This document shows, piece after piece, positions 17,337-25,009 of a DNA stretch of 64,000 bases. Both the position numbers and the translations under genes were made by a program. How positions within the stretch are numbered: position 1 is the first letter of the stretch; each line of letters opens with the position of its first letter. The notes below the pieces were generated by a model. The model did no database searches. It saw only the letters and a program-made list of their open reading frames with translations, and had not been told where the DNA came from. The stretch is taken from contig NZ_BOLN01000002.1 in NCBI RefSeq assembly GCF_016861655.1, positions 397,767-461,766 on the forward strand. The letters run 5' to 3'. The stretch comes from Levilactobacillus lanxiensis. Its GTDB lineage: Bacteria; Bacillota; Bacilli; Lactobacillales; Lactobacillaceae.

Positions 17337-18234
17337 CCAAACACCGACCGCCAAATCCACGCTCAAGGCCCTGCTCTACCTGGCCCCGTTACTGGTGCTC
17401 ACCGCGGTCTTCATCCTCTGGCCGCTACTGAACGCGTTTCTCATCAGCCTATATACCAAATACAACTACTATACCGGTCACGTCGGCGCCCTGGGCTGGG
17501 CCAATTTTGGCTATCTCTGGCACGACCCGACCTTTCACCTGGCCGCACGTAACACCTTACTGTTAGTGCTGGTCGCCGTGCCGGTGTCGGTGGCTTTGGC
17601 CCTCGCCATTGCGCTGGGCATCAACCAGATTCCGCGACTCGCCGACTTTTTTCAAACGGTGTACTTCCTACCGTTTGTCACGTCAACGGTCGCCATTGGT
17701 CTGGTCTGGAACTGGATTTTCCGGCTGGATGGTGGTCTGCTCAACCGACTTCTGAGCCTCCTACATATCCCCGCCATTGATTGGCTCAACGACCCGCACT
17801 ACTCGCTGGGCGCGCTGATTATCGTCTGCATCTGGCAGGGGCTGGGTTTCAATATTATTTTATTTCTCGCCGGTTTGAACCACATCGACCACCGATTTGC
17901 CCGAGCGGCCGAACTGGACGGTGCCAGCGATTGGCAGCGGTTCACCAACGTGACCTGGCCGCTGCTGATGCCCATCACCATTCTGGTCATCGTCAACACC
18001 AGCATCACCAATTTCAAGGTGTTCGACCAGGTCTACGCGCTCTTTCACGGCGCCGCGGGACCGGGGGACGCCGACCTCACCCTGATGGTCTACCTCTATC
18101 AAAAATTTTATGTCGAAAATCAAATGGCGGTCGCCGCGGCTTGTGGCGTCGTGCTCTTTCTGTGTGTGAGTGTCCTGACCTTGATCACGGTCGGCTACTT
18201 CCACCACCGGCAACGTCAGTTAGGGGGGCGGTAA
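17329..18234 (+). CDS. ugpA: ABC transporter permease, UgpA type
   Basis: A 301-residue inner-membrane permease with six transmembrane helices. The cytoplasmic EAA loop is seen as AAELDGASDWQRFTNVTWP, which docks on the ATPase. The start ATG at 17329 lies inside the end of ugpC (ATG overlapping GATGCTTAA), with GGGAGGTG upstream, implying coupled translation. Together with the next permease it forms the channel of the importer. Confidence 0.92.
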   Translation: MLNQTPTAKSTLKALLYLAPLLVLTAVFILWPLLNAFLISLYTKYNYYTGHVGALGWANFGYLWHDPTFHLAARNTLLLVLVAVPVSVALALAIALGINQIPRLADFFQTVYFLPFVTSTVAIGLVWNWIFRLDGGLLNRLLSLLHIPAIDWLNDPHYSLGALIIVCIWQGLGFNIILFLAGLNHIDHRFARAAELDGASDWQRFTNVTWPLLMPITILVIVNTSITNFKVFDQVYALFHGAAGPGDADLTLMVYLYQKFYVENQMAVAAACGVVLFLCVSVLTLITVGYFHHRQRQLGGR

Positions 18235-18235
18235 C

Positions 18236-19057
18236 GTGGCCCATCCCATTCGCACCACCCTCTGGTACCTCCTGCTAACGGCGGGCGCCATCCTGATTCT
18301 CCTGCCCTTTGGCTGGATGATCATCACTAGTCTGCAACCGGCCGCAACAACACTGACCGTGACCACGACCTGGCTGCCCAAATCTCTCCGGTGGCTCAAC
18401 TATTGGCACGTTTGGCAGGCGGCGCCCTTTGCGCGTTACTGCCTGAATTCCGTGCTGGTGACCGTTGCGACCACGTCAGGCGAGCTGTTTACCAGCCTAC
18501 TGGCGGCATTTGCCTTCACCCATCTGCGCTTCTACGGGCAGCGGTGGCTGTTCGCGCTCATGGTGGCGCTGATGCTGGTCCCCGGTGAGCTCCTGCTCAT
18601 TCCCAATTTCATCACCCTGGCCCACCTCCGCTGGATCAACACCTACGCCGCGCTCATCGTGCCGTGGCTGGCCAGTCCCTTTATGCTGGTCGCCCTTCAC
18701 CAAGCCTTCAAGGCCCAACCGCAAACGCTGTACCTGGCCGCGCGACTGGACGGTGCCAGCGACTGGCAATACCTCTGGCACGTCCTGGTGCCTATCAACC
18801 GGCCCATCATCACGGCTGTAGCGCTCCTGCAGGTCATTGGCTCCTGGAACGCCTTCATGTGGCCGCTCATCGTCACCAACACCGACGCGTTACGCACGTT
18901 GCCGGTGGGTCTGATGACCTTCACCAGCGACCAGGGCACCAACTATCCGCTCCTGATGGCCGCCTCCGTTTGCGTCATTTTGCCGTTATTCATTCTCTAT
19001 CTTGCTTGTCAAAAATACTTAATTCTCGGGGTGACCGCATCCCGTTTGAAAGGCTGA
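18236..19057 (+). CDS. ugpE: ABC transporter permease, UgpE type
   Basis: A 273-residue permease with six predicted transmembrane helices and the EAA loop AARLDGASDWQYLWHVLVP. The start is a GTG directly after the ugpA stop, with GGGGGGCGG upstream. It is the second channel subunit of the importer. The binding-protein gene follows after 4 bp. Confidence 0.92.
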   Translation: MAHPIRTTLWYLLLTAGAILILLPFGWMIITSLQPAATTLTVTTTWLPKSLRWLNYWHVWQAAPFARYCLNSVLVTVATTSGELFTSLLAAFAFTHLRFYGQRWLFALMVALMLVPGELLLIPNFITLAHLRWINTYAALIVPWLASPFMLVALHQAFKAQPQTLYLAARLDGASDWQYLWHVLVPINRPIITAVALLQVIGSWNAFMWPLIVTNTDALRTLPVGLMTFTSDQGTNYPLLMAASVCVILPLFILYLACQKYLILGVTASRLKG

Positions 19058-19061
19058 TCAC

Positions 19062-20321
19062 ATGAAACACCACTTCCGTCTTCTTCTGAGTCTCACCGCT
19101 ATCCTGGCCCTGGGGTCGCTGGCCGCCTGTTCCGGCAAACCGACCACGACCCAGTCCCCACACAAACGGGTCACGCTGACCTTTTGGCACGGCATGACCG
19201 GTTCCAGCCAACAGACGCTCAACGAATTAGTTCGCGGCTTTAACCACTCTCAGTCTAAATATACCGTCGTTGCGAGCGCTCAGGGCAACTTCGCCAACGT
19301 CCAACAAAAAATCATGGCCGCCGCCAAGTCTGACACCCTGCCAACCATCGCCCAGACCACGTACACCAACGTGCCCGACTACGTGCATGGTCAATTTATC
19401 GTGCCACTAAACGATTATTTGTCGAAACGCACCATGGCCCGTATCGACCCCAATCTCCGGCAAGTCAGCTATTACCGTGGGCAAACGTACGCCATGCCAT
19501 TTTCCAAATCCATCGGCCTGTTATTCTACAACCGCGACCTCCTCAAGCAGACGCACACGGCTGTGCCCCGCTCCTGGGAGGCACTCCAGCGCGATGCCAC
19601 CCGGGTCAAGGCTCAGGGGCTGACCGGGCTGGCACTGAACCAAAATTTCAGTGCCGAATGGGACACGCTGACCTCTCAGGCGGGTACGCCGCTGATGACG
19701 CCCCGGCCGAAGCTCACGAGCCCCAAGATGCTTGCGGCGACCCACGTGGTCTACGACATGTTAAAGGCCAAGACGGCCACCACAGCGGGGACGGATGGCT
19801 ACGGCAACGTGCAATTTTTCAAGGGTAAAACGCTCTTCTACAGTGGTTCCTCGGCCGCGATTGGTGTGCTCCAAACCAGCACGCCTAAGGGCTTTCACTG
19901 GGGAACGGCGCCGCTGCCCAGCTATCGGGGCAACCGCCACGTCAGTGCCATTCAAGGTAATGATCTGGTCATGTTCAAATCAGCTTCCACGGCCCAACGC
20001 CGCGGGGCCGCGGCCTTCATGACCTACCTGCTGGGCCAAAAACAGACGCTCAAATAGGCTAAGGCCACCGGCTACCTGCCGCTGACCACCCAGGCCTTGA
20101 AGAGTCGCGACTACCGGCGTTACCTGACCCAGCACCCGGCAGCCAAGGCGACCGTGCAGTCGTTGCCCCACGCTTCACCGGATCCGACCTTCTACGGTTA
20201 CACGGCTTATCTGAACGCGGTGAACCAAGCGTCTGACCAGCTGAGTGCCGGCGCCACGACGCCAGAAAAAGCTCTGAAACAGCTCCGACAACAACGCGCG
20301 AAACAGTTACGGGCGCAATAG
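19062..20321 (+). pseudogene. ugpB: Extracellular solute-binding lipoprotein (UgpB type), interrupted by an amber codon
   Basis: A lipoprotein with signal peptide and lipobox LAAC followed by the binding-protein fold starting with LTFWHGMTGSSQQ. The frame is open from 19062 to a TAG at 20055-20057, then continues in the same frame through AKATGYLPLTTQAL to 20321, giving about 419 codons, the normal length for UgpB. The segment W-x-K-A-T-G-Y-L-P is conserved in the family, and TAG sits where the Trp (TGG) would be, so one G-to-A change explains it. The truncated 331-residue product lacks the C-terminal lobe helices, so the importer may be inactive. Sequencing error or suppression are alternatives. 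Confidence 0.85.
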
Positions 20322-20329
20322 CCTGGATC

Positions 20330-20400
20330 TTCGAGTTAGTGAAAACTAAACCGTGGCTGACATGGCGTTAGCCCGTTACTGGTTCACTGATTTTGCGGAC
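20330..20400 (+). repeat. Possible remnant of the structured repeat family
   Basis: TTAGTGAAAACTAAACCGTGGCTGAC and GGTTCACTGATTTTGCGG resemble the outer ends of type-A/B elements with the core missing. Too short and diverged to be sure. Confidence 0.3.
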
Positions 20401-20443
20401 GGTTTGTGGCCCTGTGTCTGGCCTTAATTTAAGCCGTTGTACT

Positions 20444-20494
20444 AAAAGGACGTTACGTATTGTCTGTTGTTGACAGATAAACGTAACGTCTTTT
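20444..20494. terminator. Terminator with conserved apical hairpin, copy 1
   Basis: AAAAGGACGTTACGT (20444-20458) pairs with ACGTAACGTCTTTT (20481-20494); the apex TGTCTGTTGTTGACAGA forms its own hairpin. It lies between the convergent ugp operon and the secreted-protein gene and has T-runs on both sides. A covarying homologue is at 21329-21365. Confidence 0.8.
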
Positions 20495-20542
20495 CCATAT
20501 TCAAAATAATAGATAGCTTACTTGATTGAGGACTAACATAGG

Positions 20543-21223
20543 CTAATTCGCGATGCCTTCCCAAAAACCATAGGCCGTATAGGAAACCACGTTAATGTGC
20601 TTGAATTTCCCCGTCTTACCGCCCTTATCGACTTTCTTTTTCACCGCTGCACCAAATTGCTTCCTCACAATTGGATCAATTGTCCGGTAAAACTTGCGAT
20701 TTTTCAAGGCATCTTTTCGCGTGTAGACGGACATCCCAAACGGGTTAAAACCAGAATAGACCTTTTGGACTGAAGCCTTTTTAGTTCTAGTGAAGATGGT
20801 TAAGATAGTCCCGTGTTCTTGCTCATTGTATTGAATTAGAACTGGCTTCCCCTTAATGGTCGTCCGGCGAACCGTGCTCAATCCTATGCCATTCAGCAGA
20901 TACAGTGTCTGCTTATGTATCTTTTTGCCACTTAATCGATATGGCGTAAAGTATTGTTCACTGGCAGCACTATAGCTATTACGATCCAAGGCATGCCGAT
21001 AAGTTGAGATATCAAACTTCTTCGCACTCGCCTTGATTTTGCGACCCTTACCCTTGTAGCTGGTATACCAGGTTCCCCGAAACGCCTTAGGCAAGCTTGT
21101 CAGTTTGTGGGTTTTCACCGCAGCATTAGCGGTTTCTGGTGCCTGGCTAATCCCGCTGACCACTAAACCCAAGCTCGCCGCCACCAAGGCTGCGCCAATC
21201 ATTTTCGTTAATCGATTCATCAT
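20543..21223 (-). CDS. Secreted protein of a 'FRGTWY' paralogous family
   Basis: About 226 residues. A signal peptide ends near ANAAVK and is followed by LPKAFRGTWYTSYKGK and a basic, Tyr/Lys-rich beta-type domain with no catalytic motif I recognise. Two further family members lie at 44895-45458 and 45488-46048, sharing the LPK.FRGTWY start directly after the signal peptide. Tandem ATGs at 21223 and 21220 follow GAGGAGG. The promoter shares a 20-bp block with the 46048 locus (see 21274-21308). Function unknown; probably cell-surface or secreted. Confidence 0.8.
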   Translation of the reverse strand: MMNRLTKMIGAALVAASLGLVVSGISQAPETANAAVKTHKLTSLPKAFRGTWYTSYKGKGRKIKASAKKFDISTYRHALDRNSYSAASEQYFTPYRLSGKKIHKQTLYLLNGIGLSTVRRTTIKGKPVLIQYNEQEHGTILTIFTRTKKASVQKVYSGFNPFGMSVYTRKDALKNRKFYRTIDPIVRKQFGAAVKKKVDKGGKTGKFKHINVVSYTAYGFWEGIAN

Positions 21224-21273
21224 TGTTTCCTCCTCAAACGAATTCACCTAGTCCGATACCAGATGATGAGTTC

Positions 21274-21308
21274 AGTATACAAAATGGTGGCGTCACAGTT
21301 TGTCGTTT
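21274..21308 (-). promoter_or_regulatory. Promoter with conserved upstream block, copy 1
   Basis: On the minus strand AAACGACAAACTGTGACGCC (21289-21308) precedes a TATACT -10 (21274-21279) by 9 bp. The same block with the same 9-bp spacing occurs at 46135-46169. The -35 position at 17 bp is not consensus, suggesting activator dependence or a dedicated regulator. Confidence 0.65.
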
Positions 21309-21328
21309 AGGAGAACGTAAGTAAAAAC

Positions 21329-21365
21329 GCTACATGTTATCTGTTGTTAACAGATACGTGTAGCG
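21329..21365 (-). terminator. Terminator with conserved apical hairpin, copy 2
   Basis: CGCTACATG pairs with CGTGTAGCG and the apex TATCTGTTGTTAACAGATA forms an inner hairpin. The minus strand follows with GTTTTTAC, so it would stop read-through from the WYL gene into the secreted-protein gene. It is homologous to 20444-20494 with compensating stem changes. Confidence 0.75.
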
Positions 21366-21479
21366 CTATTTTGGCACCCAAAATACTGGGAAAAATATTT
21401 ATTTGATATTAAACTCTATTAAACTCTATTGCATAATGGCGGGAACTCAATCAATAACCCGCTAGCCAATCAACCCGAC

Positions 21480-21716
21480 GTGAAAAGTCCCCGGTCGATG
21501 TCAGTGACCAGAGGCGGGCCAAACTGCCCAGCTGTGTCGATGGTCTTAGTAGAGCGAACTTCTCTACTTAGAGCATGGGACAACCTTTGAGACCGCTCTT
21601 CGGCTCAAAGTTGAGGTGGAAGCCAGCTTCTCAGGCTGGAACCGACCCCACAGCAGGGCGGTTTGAGCCCGCCGTCGGGAACGGCAATGACATCGTCCGG
21701 GAACGAAATTTTTCAC
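21480..21716 (-). repeat. Type-B structured element overlapping the WYL gene stop codon
   Basis: GTGAAAA (21480-21486), CCGG and CGATGTCA (21496-21503) pair with TGACATCG (21688-21695), CCGG and TTTTCAC (21710-21716). An inner hairpin is GTAGAG/CTCTAC (21549-21554 with 21561-21567 region). The right end includes the stop codon (21713-21715) of the WYL regulator, in whose sense direction the element lies. Confidence 0.82.
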
Positions 21717-22657
21717 TCGTATTGATTCAGTGTGTGGTGGAGTTCGGACTTAATGCGGTCGACCAGCGACACCGGCGACAACACCTTCAGCCCCGCGCCC
21801 TGACTCATCAGCCACAGCAAGGCCCCGTCAACTTTAACGAAGGCCTCGATCACAACACTGCCATCCGCATTTTGCTTGACGACCCGTGAACCGGGAAAGT
21901 GGTCCAGCGCCGTTTGCACATAGTTATGATACTCGAAACGAATCTGCGTCAGTGCCCCCGAATCTATCAAATAGGTATAGTTGCGGTGTTCCTGTAGCGA
22001 AAAACGTTCGGCGTAGTCGAGGTGATCTCCCGGTAGCGTATCTAAAATGTCTCCCATCCTGTCCAGACGGTAGAGCCAGTAGCCGTGGTGCTCTTCGCTC
22101 AGCATAGCAACGTAGAAGTAGTAGGTCTCGAAGAATAGCGCCACCGGCTGGGCATGGTGAACCTGCAGTTGAGAATTGTTGTGACTGCTACTACGGTAGG
22201 TGAAAACCATTTTCTCCGTGCGCACGATGCTGGCCGCAACTTCCCGCAACCGGTGTAGCAGTGGCTTGGCGCGGGATAACGGCACGTAACTGCCCCGCGA
22301 CAAAATTAATTGTTGCCGGACCACCGCCTGCATCACGGGCGATAGGCTACTGCTGATGTAATCCAAGGTCGCCGTCAGCTCGTCTTGGTCTAACGCACGA
22401 GACCCCAACAGAATGTTGCTCATCGTTAAAACCATTTCCACGTCGGTCTCTTCACTCTGGCGGGCCAGGCGGTAGGTGCCGTCGTGTTCCACCAGGTCAC
22501 CCGCCGCATACTCCGACAGTGCCCTGCGCACGTATGAAAAGTCCCGCTGACACGTCCGTCGACTGATATGATATTTTGTTTCCAAATCGCTCTGCTTCAG
22601 CGTTTCACCGGACATTAACTGGACCATGAGCTCTGCAATTCGTTGATTACTCTGCAC
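21713..22657 (-). CDS. WYL-domain helix-turn-helix transcriptional regulator
   Basis: A 314-residue regulator of the DeoR/YafY-WYL class. The N-terminal winged helix (about residues 5-65, with YHISRRTCQRDFSYVRRAL) binds DNA, and the C-terminal half is a WYL-type domain (FYFYVAMLSEEHHGYWLYRLDRM), which in related proteins senses nucleic acid or nucleotides. The start is GTG at 22657 with GGGGTGA upstream. It is transcribed away from the oxidoreductase at 22769 in the same direction, separated by 111 bp. Targets are unknown. Confidence 0.88.
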   Translation of the reverse strand: MQSNQRIAELMVQLMSGETLKQSDLETKYHISRRTCQRDFSYVRRALSEYAAGDLVEHDGTYRLARQSEETDVEMVLTMSNILLGSRALDQDELTATLDYISSSLSPVMQAVVRQQLILSRGSYVPLSRAKPLLHRLREVAASIVRTEKMVFTYRSSSHNNSQLQVHHAQPVALFFETYYFYVAMLSEEHHGYWLYRLDRMGDILDTLPGDHLDYAERFSLQEHRNYTYLIDSGALTQIRFEYHNYVQTALDHFPGSRVVKQNADGSVVIEAFVKVDGALLWLMSQGAGLKVLSPVSLVDRIKSELHHTLNQYE

Positions 22658-22768
22658 GTGCCGTCACCCCGCTTTCTCCCAATTTCGTTAACCCTCATTA
22701 TACCAGCAACATCTGGAAAACTCGCAACCAAATTAAAAGCGGCCACCCCGCAGAGTCGCCGCCTTCGT

Positions 22769-23776
22769 TTACTTATCGAATTGAATGAGCACTTTACCTT
22801 TAGGACGGCCATTTGCGACCAAGTCCAAGGCTTTGTTAATGTCAGTCAAATGGAACACCGTGGGGTCAATGGCGGGTTCAATCTGATTCTCTTCGACTAC
22901 CCGCGTGATTTCCCGCAACTGTTCGCCATCGCTGCGTACGAAGATGAATCGGTAATCGGCACCCACGCTTGCCGCTTGCTTATCGAAGTTGCGGCCGGCT
23001 AGGGCAAACAACGCCGTCTTCCACCAAGATAACTGGTGATCTTTAGCAAATTGCCGGTTAGGTCCCATCCGTAGGGACAGCACGCGGCCACCTGGCTTCA
23101 AAATTTGCAGTTCATGGGCAAATTCTTTCGGCCCAAGCGTGTCGATCACGTAGTCGACTGACGATAACTTTTCCCAGTAATTTTCTTGACGGAAATCAAA
23201 GTAATTCGTCGCACCCAACGCCATGACGCCCGCTCTGGCCTCGGCATTACCACTAACGCTGACTTCCAATCCCATCTGTTTGGCCAACGGAATAGCCATT
23301 TGACCAAAGGAACCGGAACCACCCGGGATCATCACGGATTGACCGGACTTGGCGCCCAGCTCTTCGTGAAGACCTTGGTAGGCGGTCAACCCAGTCAACG
23401 GCACGGCTGCCGCGTGGGCAAAATCGAGGGTCTTGGCCATTGGCGCTAACGCTGCTTGGTCCACGGCCACGTATTCAGCGAAACCGCCCTGTTGTGGCAA
23501 GGGTAACCGGGCGTAAACGGCATCGCCAATCTGGTAATCATCGACGTTGGCTCCAACGCCCATCACTTCACCGGAGATTTCATTCCCCATCGTGACTGGC
23601 ATCTGGTAGTCTTGAATCAGCTTAACGCTCCCGGTACCGATCAACATTTCTAAGGGATTCACGGCCGCATAGCGCACCTTGACCAACACCTCATTGGCGC
23701 TGGGCGTGGGCGTTGGAACGTCCCGCACCACGAGTTTGAATTTCTTGTCATACTTGTCTAATTGGGCTGCTTGCAT
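22769..23776 (-). CDS. NADPH:quinone-reductase-like zinc-free MDR oxidoreductase
   Basis: A 335-residue medium-chain reductase of the quinone oxidoreductase type. It lacks the zinc cysteines and has the NADP-binding region VMIPGGSGSFGQMAIPLAK (A/G-x-G-S-x-G pattern). N-terminal VLVKVRYAAVNPLEMLIG and GNEISGEVMGVG are family hallmarks. It probably reduces quinones or enones with NADPH in the cytoplasm. It is divergent from the TetR gene at 24298 across a region with a type-B element, so TetR could regulate it. Confidence 0.9.
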   Translation of the reverse strand: MQAAQLDKYDKKFKLVVRDVPTPTPSANEVLVKVRYAAVNPLEMLIGTGSVKLIQDYQMPVTMGNEISGEVMGVGANVDDYQIGDAVYARLPLPQQGGFAEYVAVDQAALAPMAKTLDFAHAAAVPLTGLTAYQGLHEELGAKSGQSVMIPGGSGSFGQMAIPLAKQMGLEVSVSGNAEARAGVMALGATNYFDFRQENYWEKLSSVDYVIDTLGPKEFAHELQILKPGGRVLSLRMGPNRQFAKDHQLSWWKTALFALAGRNFDKQAASVGADYRFIFVRSDGEQLREITRVVEENQIEPAIDPTVFHLTDINKALDLVANGRPKGKVLIQFDK

Positions 23777-23832
23777 GTTATTGGCTCCTCCCCGACCTTG
23801 GTCGGTATCTTTAGTTTATTATCTTTTGTTTT

Positions 23833-24080
23833 GGTTAAAATGGTCTACCGTGACGCGTGATTCCGTTTCCGACGGCGGGCTCAAGGCGCCCTGCTGTGGG
23901 GCACGGTTCCGGCCTGTGGGGCGGTCCTTCACCTCGCCTTAAAACCTCGCAAAGTTCGCGAGTTTCCAAGGTCGTCCCGTGCTCTAAACTGAGAAAAACA
24001 CTCAGTTAAGACCACCGACACAGCTGGTCACCTTGGCCCGCCTCTGGTCACTGACACTGACCTCACTGACCATTTTCACC
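23833..24080 (+). repeat. Type-B structured intergenic element in a divergent promoter region
   Basis: GGTTAAAATGGTC (23833-23845) pairs with GACCATTTTCACC (24068-24080), one mismatch. The second stem is GGCGGGCTCAAGG with CCTTGGCCCGCC, and a hairpin AACTGAG/CTCAGTT (23986-23992 with 24000-24006) replaces the GGCTGGG/CCCAGCC seen in other copies. It lies between the oxidoreductase and TetR genes. It is the last copy I could find in the window. Confidence 0.82.
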
Positions 24081-24213
24081 ACTCTAGCAGTATTCCGTGC
24101 TCGGTTCTGTCCATGATGTAGTCTGACCATTAAAATTCTAATCAGTCAAATGCACATCGCTCACCGGTAACTTCTAAGTAAGAATAAATCATTTAGTAAC
24201 AAAAGTCAAATAA

Positions 24214-24224
24214 AGTAACTTACT
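24214..24224. promoter_or_regulatory. Possible operator palindrome upstream of TetR gene
   Basis: AGTAACTTACT is an 11-bp palindrome located where the -35 of a weak promoter (TACACT at 24237-24242) would lie. It could be an autoregulatory TetR site; a short palindrome alone is weak evidence. Confidence 0.35.
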
Positions 24225-24274
24225 GGCATTTTGTGTTACACTAGAAGAAATACCAAATAAAGGAGTTAGGACTC

Positions 24275-24301
24275 GTGACGCTTGCGTTCAGTCCGTTATG
24301 A
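24275..24301 (+). CDS. Eight-codon leader ORF overlapping the TetR start
   Basis: AAAGGAG (24258-24264 region) is followed at normal spacing by GTG at 24275 and the codons for MTLAFSPL. Its TGA stop overlaps the ATG of the TetR gene (ATGA at 24298-24301). The TetR start has no ribosome binding site of its own at proper spacing, so translation of the leader would reload ribosomes onto it. Alternatively the ribosome binding site serves the TetR gene at an unusually long distance. Confidence 0.45.
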   Translation: MTLAFSPL

Positions 24302-24846
24302 TTATGGCTAAAATTACCCGCGAAAAAATTCTGGCGACCGCTGAAACACTGATCACCGCGAACCAACAACCGGCCGTTACCTTAGATCAGATTGCCCAAC
24401 AACTCGACGTGACCCACGCGGCCATTTACAAGCACTTCACCAACAAGCAAGCGCTTTGGGAGGCCGTGGCCGCTGCGTGGTTCCAACGGACAATCATTAA
24501 TCAGATTCCGTTACCCACAACTGGCACGCCAGCTGAACAGCTTCACGACTGGCTGTGGGCGTTTGCCAATGCGAAGAAGCACGCCTACAACGACCATCCC
24601 CAAATGTTTGCCCTCAACACCCGCTACATCGATAGCAATCCGACCGCTCTGCGCGCCGTTTTGACCAGCGCCTACGTAGTGATCGACACGATTATGGGAT
24701 ACGATGACGCGCATCACGAGCGGGCCGAAACCATTCTGTCAGCCTTTTCCGTCTTTGCCCTCCCCACCTTCAAGGACACTTGGAACGACGATGACTACGC
24801 CGCCCGCTTTGAAGCGCTCTGGCAATTGATTGTCCGGGGACTTTGA
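24298..24846 (+). CDS. TetR-family transcriptional regulator
   Basis: A 182-residue TetR protein. The N-terminal helix-turn-helix (about 8-52) has the family pattern TREKILATAETLI, VTLDQIAQQLDVTHAAIYKH and FTNKQALW. The C-terminal domain belongs to the TetR ligand-binding type with no recognisable ligand. It starts at an ATG overlapping a short leader ORF. It is divergent from the quinone-type oxidoreductase and is followed by its own terminator, so it is probably monocistronic and autoregulated. Confidence 0.9.
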   Translation: MIMAKITREKILATAETLITANQQPAVTLDQIAQQLDVTHAAIYKHFTNKQALWEAVAAAWFQRTIINQIPLPTTGTPAEQLHDWLWAFANAKKHAYNDHPQMFALNTRYIDSNPTALRAVLTSAYVVIDTIMGYDDAHHERAETILSAFSVFALPTFKDTWNDDDYAARFEALWQLIVRGL

Positions 24847-24869
24847 TTTAACACAAGCATACCCCAAAG

Positions 24870-24899
24870 AATCCGCAACCAATTGGCTGCGGATTTTTC
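24870..24899 (+). terminator. Intrinsic terminator of the TetR gene
   Basis: AATCCGCAACCA pairs with TGGCTGCGGATT (one mismatch), followed by TTTCT. Confidence 0.82.
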
Positions 24900-24919
24900 T
24901 ATTTCCAAGCCAAATAAAA

Positions 24920-24947
24920 AAGGCCAACCCATCACTGGATTGACCTT
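24920..24947 (-). terminator. Intrinsic terminator of the phosphoketolase gene
   Basis: On the minus strand AAGGTCAATCC pairs with GGGTTGGCCTT through G-U and Watson-Crick pairs and is followed by TTTTT. Confidence 0.8.
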
Positions 24948-25009
24948 TCATCACACGCCTCACGAACAAGTCGCAAGTCATGCGTTTAAGTTTTGATTTA
25001 ACTAAAGAA

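Noticed and set aside
20055..20057. Amber codon as a pyrrolysine or programmed recoding site
   Set aside because: The context is a conserved tryptophan position and no recoding structure or Pyl genes are seen; a point mutation is simpler.
21575..21889. Open frames with the LRWKPASQAGT-type peptide in repeat copies (also at 9608, 11627, 15731, 15898)
   Set aside because: They lie inside type-B elements, have no ribosome binding site and reflect repetition of the DNA, not of a protein. Base changes follow stem pairing rather than codon positions.
24298..24846. Prophage or plasmid boundary near 24 kb because repeats stop there
   Set aside because: No integrase, att-like direct repeat, tRNA gene or shift to phage genes is visible; phosphoketolase follows as expected chromosomal content.
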